64,000 nucleotides of DNA from Flavobacterium glycines (lineage in GTDB: Bacteria; Bacteroidota; Bacteroidia; Flavobacteriales; Flavobacteriaceae). Of the stretch, positions 1 to 7,929 are shown in pieces. The position numbers and the translations under genes are program-made. Positions within the stretch are counted from its first letter, which is position 1; every line of letters begins with the position of its first letter. The stretch lies in the NCBI RefSeq assembly GCF_900100165.1, contig NZ_FNEO01000001.1, positions 1,116,001 to 1,180,000 on the forward strand, written 5' to 3'. Under the pieces are notes generated by a model. The model made no database searches and was not told where the DNA came from. It saw nothing but the letters and a program-made list of their open reading frames with translations.

Positions 1-262
1 CTGCATTATTGATTAGGACATCAATTTTACCGTATTTATTAATTACTTTTTCAAAGGCCAGATTTACCGAAGCATCATCTGTAATATCAATATCTACTAC
101 TTCAATGTTTGAAAGTTGCGAAAGTTCTTTTGCAGCTTCAGCATTTTTATCTTTTGTATTGCGCATTCCTGCAATTACTGAATGACCTGCATTAGCTAAT
201 GTAATAGCTGTAAGTTTACCAAAGCCTGTACTTGTACCTGTAATGAAAATTGTTTTTGACAT
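1..262 (-). CDS. Short-chain dehydrogenase/reductase, 3' part cut off by window edge
   Basis: Only the first 87 residues are inside the window; the gene starts at the ATG complementary to 260-262 and runs off the left edge. The fragment has the SDR nucleotide-binding motif TGTSTGFG (residues 8-15), a DI pair after the third strand that typically contacts the adenine ring, and ends in the NNA of the NNAG motif, so it is an NAD(P)H-dependent Rossmann-fold oxidoreductase. Substrate cannot be told. It lies downstream of, and in the same direction as, a Crp/Fnr-type regulator gene but is separated from it by a terminator and a palindrome of FNR type, so it probably has its own regulated promoter. 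Family assignment is firm; specific function is open. Confidence 0.85.
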   Translation of the reverse strand, partial: MSKTIFITGTSTGFGKLTAITLANAGHSVIAGMRNTKDKNAEAAKELSQLSNIEVVDIDITDDASVNLAFEKVINKYGKIDVLINNA

Positions 263-358
263 GATTTCTAATTTTTATAATGTTTATATTGTTTCTTTTG
301 AACATTACAAAATTGCGCAGAATGCAAAACCTGGGCATTGATTAGAAATAAGTAAAAA

Positions 359-374
359 CTTGATCTAGATCAAG
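359..374. promoter_or_regulatory. FNR/CRP-type palindromic operator
   Basis: A perfect 16-bp palindrome, CTTGATCTAGATCAAG, contains the classical FNR-type core TTGAT-N4-ATCAA. It lies about 100 bp upstream of the SDR start and between the SDR and a Crp/Fnr-family gene. A plausible inference is that this regulator binds here and controls the SDR; whether it activates or represses cannot be read from sequence. Confidence 0.6.
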
Positions 375-390
375 TGTTTTGAAAAGACAT

Positions 391-414
391 AAAAAAAGGA
401 GCTGAAAAGCTCCT
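391..414 (-). terminator. Rho-independent terminator of the Crp/Fnr gene
   Basis: AGGAGCT-GAAA-AGCTCCT forms a 7-bp stem with a tetraloop, followed on the minus strand by a run of seven T. It begins 10 bp past the stop codon of the regulator gene. Confidence 0.8.
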
Positions 415-424
415 GATGTATTGA

Positions 425-1003
425 TTATTTTTTTGCCGTTTGTTTCCTTATACGGCTTAATGTTTCCGGTGTCATTCCAAGATAAGACGCAATCATAGTT
501 TGAGGAATTCTCGAAGCAAATCCGGGATATTTGCTTATAAAATTAAGATACTTTTCTTCTGCTGTAAAACTAAGCGATGCCTGAATTCGGTTTTGTGCTG
601 CAATAAAACTTTTTTGCAGTATAGCATTTACCATATTGTTAAAGGCTGGAATCTCTCTGCACAAAAGCTCAAAATTGTCTTGTGTAAATAAGATTAATTC
701 GCTGTCTTCAATAGCGTCTATGTTAAAGCGGGATGGCTGTTGGAACATTAAACTTTCCCTGTCTCCTGTCCACCAGTTTTCGATGCTAAAACTATTTACA
801 TGTTCAGTTCCTTTTTCATCAACGGAATAAGTGCGTAAACAGCCGCGGGTAATAAAAGCATTGTATTTCCAGATATCACCCTCCTGAAGTAAATATTGTC
901 GTTTACGTAATTTTTTAATAATTGCATACGACTGTATAAGTTCTGATTCTGTTTTTGTCAGTGTCGTTTTTTCGTCAAGATATTTTTGGAAAATTTCATA
1001 CAT
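425..1003 (-). CDS. Crp/Fnr family transcriptional regulator
   Basis: 192 residues, usual for the flavobacterial Crp/Fnr group. Residues about 25-120 look like a cyclic-nucleotide-binding-type beta roll (LLQEGDIWKYNAFITRGCLR, then a YSVDEKG turn), and the C-terminus carries a helix-turn-helix with ASYLGMTPETLSRIRK at about 171-186. No N-terminal cysteine cluster is present, so it is not an Fe-S oxygen sensor like E. coli FNR; the ligand is unknown. The arginine and glutamate that bind cAMP in CRP are not obvious. It sits upstream of an SDR gene with an FNR-like palindrome in the gap, suggesting local control. Start is the ATG at 1001-1003; no other good start is nearby. Confidence 0.88.
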   Translation of the reverse strand: MYEIFQKYLDEKTTLTKTESELIQSYAIIKKLRKRQYLLQEGDIWKYNAFITRGCLRTYSVDEKGTEHVNSFSIENWWTGDRESLMFQQPSRFNIDAIEDSELILFTQDNFELLCREIPAFNNMVNAILQKSFIAAQNRIQASLSFTAEEKYLNFISKYPGFASRIPQTMIASYLGMTPETLSRIRKQTAKK

Positions 1004-1081
1004 AGTTTGTAAAATTAGATAAAAGTTTCCGAATTATTAATTGGATTGTTTCATCAGTTTGAAAATGTTGAAATTTAATTA

Positions 1082-2077
1082 TTAAACCACCATCAGATTA
1101 CAACCACGGATATCCGAATTATCAAAACGTCCCAATACCTCGAAAGAGTTGTTGAGATATTTTTTACCCAAATCCTGCGTGGCGATAAAAGAACAGGAGT
1201 TGATGTTGGCCAAATCGATTACGTTGATTCCTCCTGTTTTTCCATTAGGAATATAAGTTAATGCATCTTCAGTATCGCGAATTAGGATGTTTATCCATGC
1301 AGGGCATTCGAATATTCCATTTCCTAATGAATAAGCCTGCGAAAGCAGTTCGGTCATTCCATATTCAGAGTGGATAGATGGAACACCAAATCCGGCACAA
1401 AGTTGTTCGTGCAGTTCTTCGCGAATCATTTCTTTTCTTTTGCCTTTCATACCTCCGGTTTCCATAATAATGGTATTTTGGAGTTGGAATTTTTGTTTCT
1501 CGATTAAATCGAGCAGGGCATAAGTTACCCCAATCAAAATTACATTTTGTCCAGATTCATCCAGTTCAATCAATTTTTTAATTAAATCCTCGTGATTGTG
1601 CAGGTAAAAACCACTTTCAGGATGATTAGAAAGTTTAATTAAATCCTCCACCATATAAATTAAGGAAGAACCTTCTCTTTCCAAATAAGAAGGCAGTAAA
1701 GCCAGAACTACATAGTTTTCGATGTTGCCGTAAAATTCAGTAAAGCCTTTTTGGTAACTTTCTTCATAAAGCGTTACATCAGTTACCAGGTGTTTGCTGG
1801 TAATCATACCGGTAGTTCCGCTGCTTGTAAAGGTAGTTTGGACGGGATTGGTATTAGAAACAATATCATGACTTTTGAAAAACTGAATAGGTAAAAACGG
1901 AATTTGTTGTAATGATTTTACTTTTTGGACATCGGTTTTCAAAAAGTTACAGAAGGATTGGTATACCAAATTGTTTTCGTATTGGTAACGAAACACTTTT
2001 AGCGCCATTTTTTCAAATTGCTTTTGACTTGAAATGGTAAATATATCGGTATTATTAATCAAAAATTTTTTCGACAA
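1082..2077 (-). CDS. LuxE-like acyl-protein synthetase / adenylating enzyme
   Basis: 331 residues. TSSGTTG at about residues 84-90 is the phosphate-binding loop of adenylate-forming enzymes, and the later METGGMKG and HSEYGMTEL stretches resemble the LuxE/acyl-protein-synthetase branch, which activates a carboxylate with ATP and passes it to a thiol. No luciferase or LuxC/LuxD-like gene is near, so a bioluminescence role is not implied; flavobacterial homologues are usually stand-alone. The listed start is a TTG at 2075-2077. A perfect -7 element TACCTTTG (minus strand, 2082-2075) overlaps that codon, so the true start may instead be the next in-frame TTG at 2062, giving a protein five residues shorter. 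Substrate unknown. Confidence 0.7.
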   Translation of the reverse strand: MSKKFLINNTDIFTISSQKQFEKMALKVFRYQYENNLVYQSFCNFLKTDVQKVKSLQQIPFLPIQFFKSHDIVSNTNPVQTTFTSSGTTGMITSKHLVTDVTLYEESYQKGFTEFYGNIENYVVLALLPSYLEREGSSLIYMVEDLIKLSNHPESGFYLHNHEDLIKKLIELDESGQNVILIGVTYALLDLIEKQKFQLQNTIIMETGGMKGKRKEMIREELHEQLCAGFGVPSIHSEYGMTELLSQAYSLGNGIFECPAWINILIRDTEDALTYIPNGKTGGINVIDLANINSCSFIATQDLGKKYLNNSFEVLGRFDNSDIRGCNLMVV

Positions 2078-2108
2078 AGGTATGAATTAATTAGGTTTTT
2101 GGCATTAA

Positions 2109-2147
2109 TAAAAAAAGCTTCAATTTTTTAAGTTGAAGCTTTTGGTT
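2109..2147 (-). terminator. Terminator of the small T9SS gene
   Basis: AAAAGCTTCAA pairs with TTGAAGCTTTT across a short A/T loop and a T-run follows on the minus strand. It lies just beyond the stop of the 112-residue secreted protein. Confidence 0.75.
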
Positions 2148-2164
2148 TATGATTTGAATACAAA

Positions 2165-2503
2165 TTACCTTATGATTAATTTACGAGTTGCTGTAGAGTT
2201 ATCTTCATTTATCTTGATGATATAAACACCAGGAGTAAGGTTAGACACGTTAAGCTCTTTGGAACTGAGTTTGGTTTGAAGTACTTGTTTTCCTAATAGG
2301 TCAAATATAATGATTTCCTTCTCACCATCATTTTTGGTTGAAATGTAAACTTTTCCGGTGTTAACAGGATTGGGATACAAATTCAAACCTTCAATCACAG
2401 AGGGGGCGTTCGGGTTAGCTTGCTGCTTGTTTTCCTGAGCTTTAAGGCTTAGGGAGCAGAAAAAAACCGTTAAAAGGATACTATAAAAGTAGTTTTTCTT
2501 CAT
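2165..2503 (-). CDS. Small secreted protein with T9SS type A sorting domain
   Basis: 112 residues. A Sec signal peptide (about 1-22, MKKNYFYSILLTVFFCSLSL onward, cleaved near AQ) is followed by roughly 15 polar residues and then a complete type A C-terminal sorting domain: LNLYPNPVNTGKVYIS, the IFDLLGKQVL strand, NVSNLTPGVYIIKI and a final basic KLIIR. This domain directs passage through the type IX secretion system of Bacteroidetes, after which it is removed or anchored. The odd point is that almost nothing remains as cargo. It could be a remnant of a larger exoprotein or a genuine small secreted protein. It has its own terminators on both sides, so it is a single-gene unit. Confidence 0.85.
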   Translation of the reverse strand: MKKNYFYSILLTVFFCSLSLKAQENKQQANPNAPSVIEGLNLYPNPVNTGKVYISTKNDGEKEIIIFDLLGKQVLQTKLSSKELNVSNLTPGVYIIKINEDNSTATRKLIIR

Positions 2504-2552
2504 CAGCTTGATTTTGATTAGTAAATATACAAAAAATCAAATAGTATGCCAA

Positions 2553-2585
2553 AAAAAATGCCTCCCGATTCAGGAGGCATTTTTT
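2553..2585 (-). terminator. Terminator of the phosphate-island lipoprotein gene
   Basis: AAAAAATGCCTCC pairs with GGAGGCATTTTTT around a 7-nt loop. It starts 18 bp after the stop of the lipoprotein gene and could also act on the other strand. Confidence 0.85.
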
Positions 2586-2602
2586 GTATGTTCGTTTTTA
2601 TA

Positions 2603-3808
2603 TTAGAATCCTGTAGCCCATCCAGTTGTCCATGATGGAGTTCCAACTCCATTTCCAGCTCCTGTAGATGTAGTTGAAGTAGTAAGGAAGTTAGCATTTA
2701 CAGTTGCACTTACTCCAGAAGTAGCAGGAGCAACAGCAGTAGTTTTTCCTTTAGTAGTTGTTGTTACATCAGAATCAATTTTTAAATCAACCACTTTAAG
2801 AGAAGTTCCAGCGTTAGCAAGAGTTTCATCGTGCTCAACATCAAAACCTGTAGTCCATGCTTTGATAACAACATTTGTAAAGATACCTTTAGTTCCTCTT
2901 CTTAATTTCATAGCTTGGTTTTCTGCAAAAGCAGTTGCGTCAGCTGTACTACCAGGTCCGATAAGTGTTAAGTTTGTGATAGATGGGTTTGAAATTGGAG
3001 TATTAGCAAAACCAAATTCATAGTTGTCAGCTTCAATACCTCTGTTTCCTTTACCGTAGTCTAATCTTCCATACCAGTTTGTGTTTGTTCCAGACCATCC
3101 TTCAGTCCAGTCAAATTGATCATCTTCGTTACCTATTGAGATAAGGTGATCCGTGTTTACTGTTCCACCGAAGAATTCAAAACCATCATCAGAACCGTGA
3201 ATACATTCTACATAGCTGATTTTTGTACCATTACCTACACCGAATAAAGATAATCCGTTGAATTCTTTGTCAGCGTTGAAAAGAGCTCCTGCATATTCAA
3301 TTCTTAAATATTCGATAGAACCTGAGTTGTCATTAGAAATAGTTCCACCATAAGTTAGGTCTCCAACTTCTGATTGAGCAGTACTTGCACCACCAGTTAC
3401 ACGGTTGATTGGAGCTTTTCCACAGATAACTAATCCACCCCAGTCTCCACCTGCTTTAGTTACTTTACCACTTGTCATGATTACAGGGTTGGAAGCTGTT
3501 CCTTTTACGTTAATTTTTCCTCCTTGAGCTACAGCAATGTATGAAGCAGTTCCTGAAGTTCCTTGGATTACAGTTCCTGCAGGAATTGTTAAAGTAGCTC
3601 CGGCGTTTACTTGAATTTTTCCAGTAAGTTTGTATGTTTTACTAGCATCTAATATTACTTCTCCATCAGTGATTGTTCCCTGAAAGTTATCAGCGTTTGC
3701 AACAAAACTTGAAGTAGGTGTTTCAGTTTCTGAATCGTTAGAACAACTAGTCATAAAACCGGCAGCAACAATTAAAAGACTAAATAATTTTACAGATAAT
3801 TTTTTCAT
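2603..3808 (-). CDS. Secreted lipoprotein, predicted repetitive beta-strand fold
   Basis: 401 residues with a lipoprotein signal: hydrophobic stretch LFSLLIVAAGFMTSC, lipobox cysteine at about residue 22, then acidic and Ser/Thr residues (SNDSETETPTSS). The mature part has many short beta-prone segments with G, N and T turns (for example VQGTSGTASYIAVAQGGKIN and GGDWGGLVICGKAPIN), suggesting a right-handed beta helix. No enzyme motif was recognised. It lies downstream of the TonB receptor in the same direction but behind a strong terminator and with its own upstream 11-bp repeats like those at other phosphate genes here. A surface-exposed partner of the receptor is a reasonable inference. Function otherwise unknown. 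Confidence 0.65.
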   Translation of the reverse strand: MKKLSVKLFSLLIVAAGFMTSCSNDSETETPTSSFVANADNFQGTITDGEVILDASKTYKLTGKIQVNAGATLTIPAGTVIQGTSGTASYIAVAQGGKINVKGTASNPVIMTSGKVTKAGGDWGGLVICGKAPINRVTGGASTAQSEVGDLTYGGTISNDNSGSIEYLRIEYAGALFNADKEFNGLSLFGVGNGTKISYVECIHGSDDGFEFFGGTVNTDHLISIGNEDDQFDWTEGWSGTNTNWYGRLDYGKGNRGIEADNYEFGFANTPISNPSITNLTLIGPGSTADATAFAENQAMKLRRGTKGIFTNVVIKAWTTGFDVEHDETLANAGTSLKVVDLKIDSDVTTTTKGKTTAVAPATSGVSATVNANFLTTSTTSTGAGNGVGTPSWTTGWATGF

Positions 3809-3910
3809 GATTTTTTTGTTTTTTCATTTATTTTGATGGTACAAATATCTATCAATCTCTTTTTTTTGAAGTTAAGTGAGTATGAACCTTGTATTAATAA
3901 AAACTACCTT

Positions 3911-3939
3911 AAATGTTATCTAAATGTTATTGTGTTAAG
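3911..3939 (-). promoter_or_regulatory. Candidate Pho box upstream of the lipoprotein gene
   Basis: Read on the minus strand, TAACA starts at 3929 and 3918, exactly 11 bp apart, inside two nearly identical 11-mers (on the plus strand AAATGTTATCT and AAATGTTATTG); a further TAACA starts at 3937. The repeat is the cleanest in the window, but the nearest -7-like element (GATATTTG, 3849-3842) is 69 bp away, so it does not share the fixed spacing of the other four boxes. Confidence 0.45.
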
Positions 3940-3967
3940 ATAGTTTTATTTGGTTTTGCACTTGTGT

Positions 3968-4010
3968 AAAATAGAAAAGGGAGAAGTTTTACTTCTCCCT
4001 TTTCTATTTT
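3968..4010 (-). terminator. Strong terminator of the TonB receptor gene
   Basis: A 20-bp perfect stem (AAAATAGAAAAGGGAGAAGT with its complement) closes a 3-nt loop and ends in T-rich sequence on both strands. It separates the receptor gene from the lipoprotein gene. Confidence 0.9.
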
Positions 4011-4029
4011 TGATTTTTAGACTTATTGA

Positions 4030-6780
4030 TTAGAATTGATAGTTAATGCTAATACTTGCTGTTAATCCTTTTTTATAGCTTAATAAGTTGATGTCTCCAT
4101 TAAGATTTTCCTGAACTTGGTTGATTGTTGGGTTTAAAATGTTTTTTACCATAAAATTTAATCCAAGTTTTTCGCCTAATTTTGATTTAGCAATAAAATC
4201 CAGAGTACCAAAAGCTTTGTCTACAATATCACCTCTTTGTAAAGTTCCAATTGCATAAACTCGATCAGAGAAATAAGAGTAAGCTAATGTTGAAGTTAAG
4301 TTGTTTTTCTTCTCATTCCATTCGTTAAAGAAACTTAAATCTGCATTAAACAATACATTTGAAGCTCCTGTAAATTTCCCTTTTTTGTTAGTGAAATCTA
4401 CTTCAAAATCGGTTTCTTTTTTTACTTTTTCAGAATTTAGTTCCTGATTTGAGTATAAATAAGATAAGTTTACTCCGGCAGATAATTTCTTAGAATTTTC
4501 TGTGTCAATATTTAAAAGTAGCTTTCTGTATTCTACTTCGGCTCCAGTCACATATCCATAATCTCCTGTGTTTACGTATGAAATGTCATTGGTTGAAGAA
4601 TTGATTGTAATTTCGTTCATTGGGTTTTGGATGTATTTTCCAAATGCAGTTACCGAAATTAGCTCTTCATCTTTTGGAAAAAATTCCCATTTTAAATCTA
4701 AGTTATAGTCGTCAGATGCATATAAGTCTTTGTTACCAATATATACCTGAGTGATTTCTTCGTATAAAAATGGTGCTCTTTCTTTGAATTGAGGCAAAGT
4801 ATATGTTTTGCTTAATCCTAAACGTAAGTTTTGTTTTTCAGCTAATTCATATTTCAAAATAGCGCTTGGTAAGAATGCTGTTTTGTTCAATTTGCTACTT
4901 TGTGTAACAGGATAAAGTTGCGTGTTCCAGGTTATTTTTTGTGAAATTTGTTCTCCTCTTAAACTAAATACAGCAACAAGTTTGTTGAATTTATATTCGG
5001 TATTGATGAATGCTGCATTGATACTTTGTTCTCCATCATAAAATTGAGGATCAAGTGCTGTTGGTTCGAATTGGTCACCTCTAAATGTGATGATTTTGAA
5101 ATAATTATTGTTTAGATTCGTTTGATTGTAAAATAAATCAAGATTATTAGGGTCTACAATGTCGGATAAATGAGCATTGTCTGATTTAAAGTTAAATTGG
5201 GTAGCTTTGAAATTTCTATTTTTTAATCTTCCGCTGTATCCAAATGTGAATTTTCCTTTAAATTCTCCTTCTTTATCCTTTTTAAATTTGTAATCATAAC
5301 TTAGATTAGCAGCTGCTTCATCTTCTTTCAAACTTTGAAAATAGCGATTGTTGTTCCCTGCACTTCTTGATAATAAAGTATAACCATTAGCCACCTTATT
5401 CAGGGTATTAGTTATTCTATCAGGAGTGTCTCCTTTGATAGTGTTGTAAGATAATCCCCAGTGAAATTTTGAAGTTTCGTTAAAAGTATGTTCACCTAAT
5501 AGTTGGTTGATAAGTAAATTATTCTTTTGATATTCATTTCTTCTGATCAAGGCATTTCCGTCATCACCACCATCAACAAAAAAGCCTGTATATTCTTTTT
5601 TAGATAATGAACTTGTATTGATGAATAAGCTGTTAAAGTTGATTTTGTTATTAGTGTTGATTTTGTAGCCTAAATTGAATAAACCAGTTGAATTAGTGTT
5701 ATAGCTTATATCAGTATAAGAGTTGAAATTTTTGTTAGCAACACCTGTTCCTGAAACAGAACCTTTAGTAGAACCGTTACTTTTAGAAGTAAATTCGTTA
5801 TCGTGAGATATAGTGGCAAATACACTAATTTTTCCTTCGTCTCCTGCATTGAAAGATGCTCCTCCAGATATGTTGAATGAAGTTGCAACGGGAGTTTTGT
5901 TTTCTAATTGATTAGTTTGGTAATTGTATTGTGTTAATGGATTTGATGGGATAGAACGATTAGTGAATCCTAAATTTCCATATCCTTTTAGTAAACTAAA
6001 ATTATCAACCTTTAAAGCATTTGTATTTACTTTTGAGCCAAGTTCTAATTTTAAATAGTTTTTCCCTTTGTGTTCTTTAGATACGATGTCAACATTTCCT
6101 CCTGCAAAATCGCCATAAAATTTACCGCTATACACTTTGTCAATTGAAATGTATTCAACGATATCTGTTGAGAAGATATCCAGATTTAAATTTTTCTTTG
6201 TAGGATCGTTTGAAGGAATTGGTAATCCGTTCATTGTTGTTGAATTGTAACGATCGCCTAATCCTCTTACAAAAATGTTTCCAGAGCCTTCTTGCTTGGT
6301 GATACCAGTGGTTTTTGTAACCGCAGTTGCTACATCACTTACTCCTTTTCTGGATAATTCCTGAGCACCAATAGCTTGTTTGATCTCTACGGCATTTTTT
6401 TGCTCTAATAATAAAGCGGTTTCTTTTTGTCTGTTTACTGTTGTAGTGACTACTACATCTTTCAGAGCGTAAGCTCCTGATGACAATGCCTGATTCATTT
6501 CAATTTTAGCTCCTGCTGTAACTTTTACAGGGACGTCTTTTGGTTCGTAACCTACAAATGAAAATTGTACAATATAGTCTCCGGGAGCTATACTGATGCT
6601 GTATTTTCCATCTATATCTGTTGTTGCATTCACTTTTGTTCCTTTTACATTCACATTTGCAAAAGGCAATGTTTCATTGTTGGAATCTTTGTCTGTTATT
6701 ACCCCTGAAATTGTACCTTTACTTTGTGCAAAGCCTAATGTTGTAATAAAAAGTGTTAGAATGAATAATCTAAGTTTCAT
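4030..6780 (-). CDS. TonB-dependent outer-membrane receptor, phosphate-starvation linked
   Basis: 916 residues. Signal peptide 1-18 (ends GFAQ), then a CarboxypepD_reg-type beta sandwich at about 22-105 (GTISGVITDKDSNNETLPFA), a plug domain at about 125-240 (FVRGLGDRYNSTTMNGLPIP and the GGNVDIVSK segment), and a 22-strand-type barrel to the C-terminal aromatic residue (ISINYQF). No SusD-like gene adjoins; the neighbour is a lipoprotein. Such receptors import scarce nutrients across the outer membrane using TonB energy. The promoter region has two TAACA repeats 11 bp apart at the same distance from the -7 element as those of pstS and the porins, so phosphate or an organophosphate is the likely cargo. 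That link is inferred from context and promoter only. Confidence 0.88.
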   Translation of the reverse strand: MKLRLFILTLFITTLGFAQSKGTISGVITDKDSNNETLPFANVNVKGTKVNATTDIDGKYSISIAPGDYIVQFSFVGYEPKDVPVKVTAGAKIEMNQALSSGAYALKDVVVTTTVNRQKETALLLEQKNAVEIKQAIGAQELSRKGVSDVATAVTKTTGITKQEGSGNIFVRGLGDRYNSTTMNGLPIPSNDPTKKNLNLDIFSTDIVEYISIDKVYSGKFYGDFAGGNVDIVSKEHKGKNYLKLELGSKVNTNALKVDNFSLLKGYGNLGFTNRSIPSNPLTQYNYQTNQLENKTPVATSFNISGGASFNAGDEGKISVFATISHDNEFTSKSNGSTKGSVSGTGVANKNFNSYTDISYNTNSTGLFNLGYKINTNNKINFNSLFINTSSLSKKEYTGFFVDGGDDGNALIRRNEYQKNNLLINQLLGEHTFNETSKFHWGLSYNTIKGDTPDRITNTLNKVANGYTLLSRSAGNNNRYFQSLKEDEAAANLSYDYKFKKDKEGEFKGKFTFGYSGRLKNRNFKATQFNFKSDNAHLSDIVDPNNLDLFYNQTNLNNNYFKIITFRGDQFEPTALDPQFYDGEQSINAAFINTEYKFNKLVAVFSLRGEQISQKITWNTQLYPVTQSSKLNKTAFLPSAILKYELAEKQNLRLGLSKTYTLPQFKERAPFLYEEITQVYIGNKDLYASDDYNLDLKWEFFPKDEELISVTAFGKYIQNPMNEITINSSTNDISYVNTGDYGYVTGAEVEYRKLLLNIDTENSKKLSAGVNLSYLYSNQELNSEKVKKETDFEVDFTNKKGKFTGASNVLFNADLSFFNEWNEKKNNLTSTLAYSYFSDRVYAIGTLQRGDIVDKAFGTLDFIAKSKLGEKLGLNFMVKNILNPTINQVQENLNGDINLLSYKKGLTASISINYQF

Positions 6781-6799
6781 AATTTGATTAAATTTTTTG

Positions 6800-6849
6800 C
6801 AAAGAAATGGTAGCTTTGTAAAGTTCGTGTTAATCAGTTGTTACGTTTA
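6800..6849 (-). promoter_or_regulatory. Candidate Pho box and -7 element of the TonB receptor gene
   Basis: On the minus strand TAACA begins at 6843 and again at 6832, 11 bp apart. A -7-like element TTTCTTTG (one mismatch to TAnnTTTG) begins at 6807, 25 bp after the second repeat. This spacing is identical to that at pstS and both porin genes. Confidence 0.6.
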
Positions 6850-6958
6850 TGTTGTTCCAGTATTACTAAATTGTTATCTCTTTAAATTACGGTTAATAGG
6901 ACTTTTATGCTGTTTTTTTATTGTTACATTTACAACGCAAAAGAAAATTTGCTAGATT

Positions 6959-7645
6959 ATGAAAAAGAAAAACACGAAGATTTTACTGGTAGATGACGAA
7001 CCAGATATTTTAGAAATTGTTGGTTATAACCTAATGCAGGAAGGCTACCAAATTGTTACGGCATCTAATGGAAAAGAAGCGATAGCTAAAGCTAAAAAGG
7101 AGTTGCCGGACTTAATTATTATGGATGTAATGATGCCTGAAATGGATGGAATGGAAGCTTGTGAAAACATTAGAAACATTCCTGAATTAAGAGAAGTAAT
7201 CATTACGTTTTTGACGGCCAGAAGTGAAGACTATTCTCAGGTAGCCGGATTTGATGCCGGAGCCGATGATTATATCACAAAACCTATTAAGCCAAAGTTA
7301 TTGGTTAGTAAAGTAAAAGCTTTATTACGCAGATTGAAAGAAGCCGGCGAACAGGATAATGAAACTTTAAATGTAGGCGGCATCGAAATTAATCGTGAAG
7401 AATATAAGATTATTAAAGACAACATTGAGATTGCTTTACCTAGAAAAGAATTTGAATTGTTTTATCTGTTAGCTTCTAAGCCAGGGAAGGTTTTTAAACG
7501 AGATGAAATTTTAGATAAAGTTTGGGGTAATGAAGTAGTTGTGGGCGGAAGAACCATCGATGTTCATATTAGAAAACTTCGTGAGAAAATAGGTGATGAC
7601 CTTTTTAAAACAATAAAAGGAGTAGGTTATAAGTTTGAGGTGTAA
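6959..7645 (+). CDS. phoB: PhoB-like response regulator (OmpR family)
   Basis: 228 residues. Receiver domain at 1-120 with the acidic pocket VDDEPD (11-16), phosphoacceptor D56 in LIIMDVMMPEMDG and the conserved lysine in ITKPIKP; winged-helix DNA-binding domain at about 133-228 ending in the typical GVGYKFEV. It lies between the TonB receptor gene (divergent) and a histidine kinase gene, followed by the porin and pst genes, so PhoB is the natural reading: it should bind the TAACA repeats found in this island when phosphorylated. The identification as PhoB rather than another OmpR-family member rests on context. It shares a 178-bp divergent gap with the receptor gene. Confidence 0.85.
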   Translation: MKKKNTKILLVDDEPDILEIVGYNLMQEGYQIVTASNGKEAIAKAKKELPDLIIMDVMMPEMDGMEACENIRNIPELREVIITFLTARSEDYSQVAGFDAGADDYITKPIKPKLLVSKVKALLRRLKEAGEQDNETLNVGGIEINREEYKIIKDNIEIALPRKEFELFYLLASKPGKVFKRDEILDKVWGNEVVVGGRTIDVHIRKLREKIGDDLFKTIKGVGYKFEV

Positions 7646-7666
7646 TATCTGGTTGGGTTGTATAAA

Positions 7667-7686
7667 CATATAAGTAATATAAGTTT
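7667..7686 (+). repeat. 20-bp dispersed intergenic repeat, copy 1
   Basis: CATATAAGTAATATAAGTTT matches an inverted copy at 7867-7886 at 18 of 20 positions and a copy at 47232-47251 at 18 of 20. All three are intergenic. Confidence 0.55.
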
Positions 7687-7866
7687 AACTAATGTTATAG
7701 TTAGGCTTTTCTTTTACAAAAGAAGTTCATGTAACTGATTTGTCCGGAAATTAAACATTCTGTTTCAGTAGGAATAGCAATTTAGTATGGCGAAATTTTC
7801 TTTTTCTTCTTTATGCTTATATGTTCTTATTTTTAAAATCATATTTTTGTGATTAGCCAAAGACAA

Positions 7867-7886
7867 AAACTTATCTGACTTATATG
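7867..7886 (-). repeat. 20-bp dispersed intergenic repeat, copy 2 (inverted)
   Basis: Reads CATATAAGTCAGATAAGTTT on the minus strand, two differences from the copy at 7667-7686, so the two copies face each other inside the phoB-phoR gap. Confidence 0.5.
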
Positions 7887-7895
7887 GTTAAAAGA

Positions 7896-7903
7896 TAGGT
7901 TTG
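7896..7903 (+). promoter_or_regulatory. -7 element for phoR
   Basis: TAGGTTTG matches TAnnTTTG exactly, 26 bp before the phoR start codon. No clear TTTG -33 element and no TAACA repeats were found at the expected distances, suggesting phoR is transcribed separately from phoB and not by the putative Pho box. Confidence 0.5.
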
Positions 7904-7929
7904 TTATTATTTAAGAATAAAATGAATAA

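Larger units (their letters stand above)
7646..7929. other. phoB-phoR intergenic gap with degenerate repeats and a promoter
   Basis: The 284-bp gap is unusually long for a two-component pair. It has no convincing ORF. It holds two inverted copies of a 20-bp AT-rich motif (7667-7686 and 7867-7886), a weaker third copy (about 7804-7823) and a perfect -7 element just before phoR. It looks like repeat-derived intergenic DNA. Confidence 0.5.

Noticed and set aside
6881..6932. Pho box in front of phoB itself
   Set aside because: No TAACA pair at 11-bp spacing was found on the plus strand at the expected distance from the best -7 candidate (TACATTTA at 6925).
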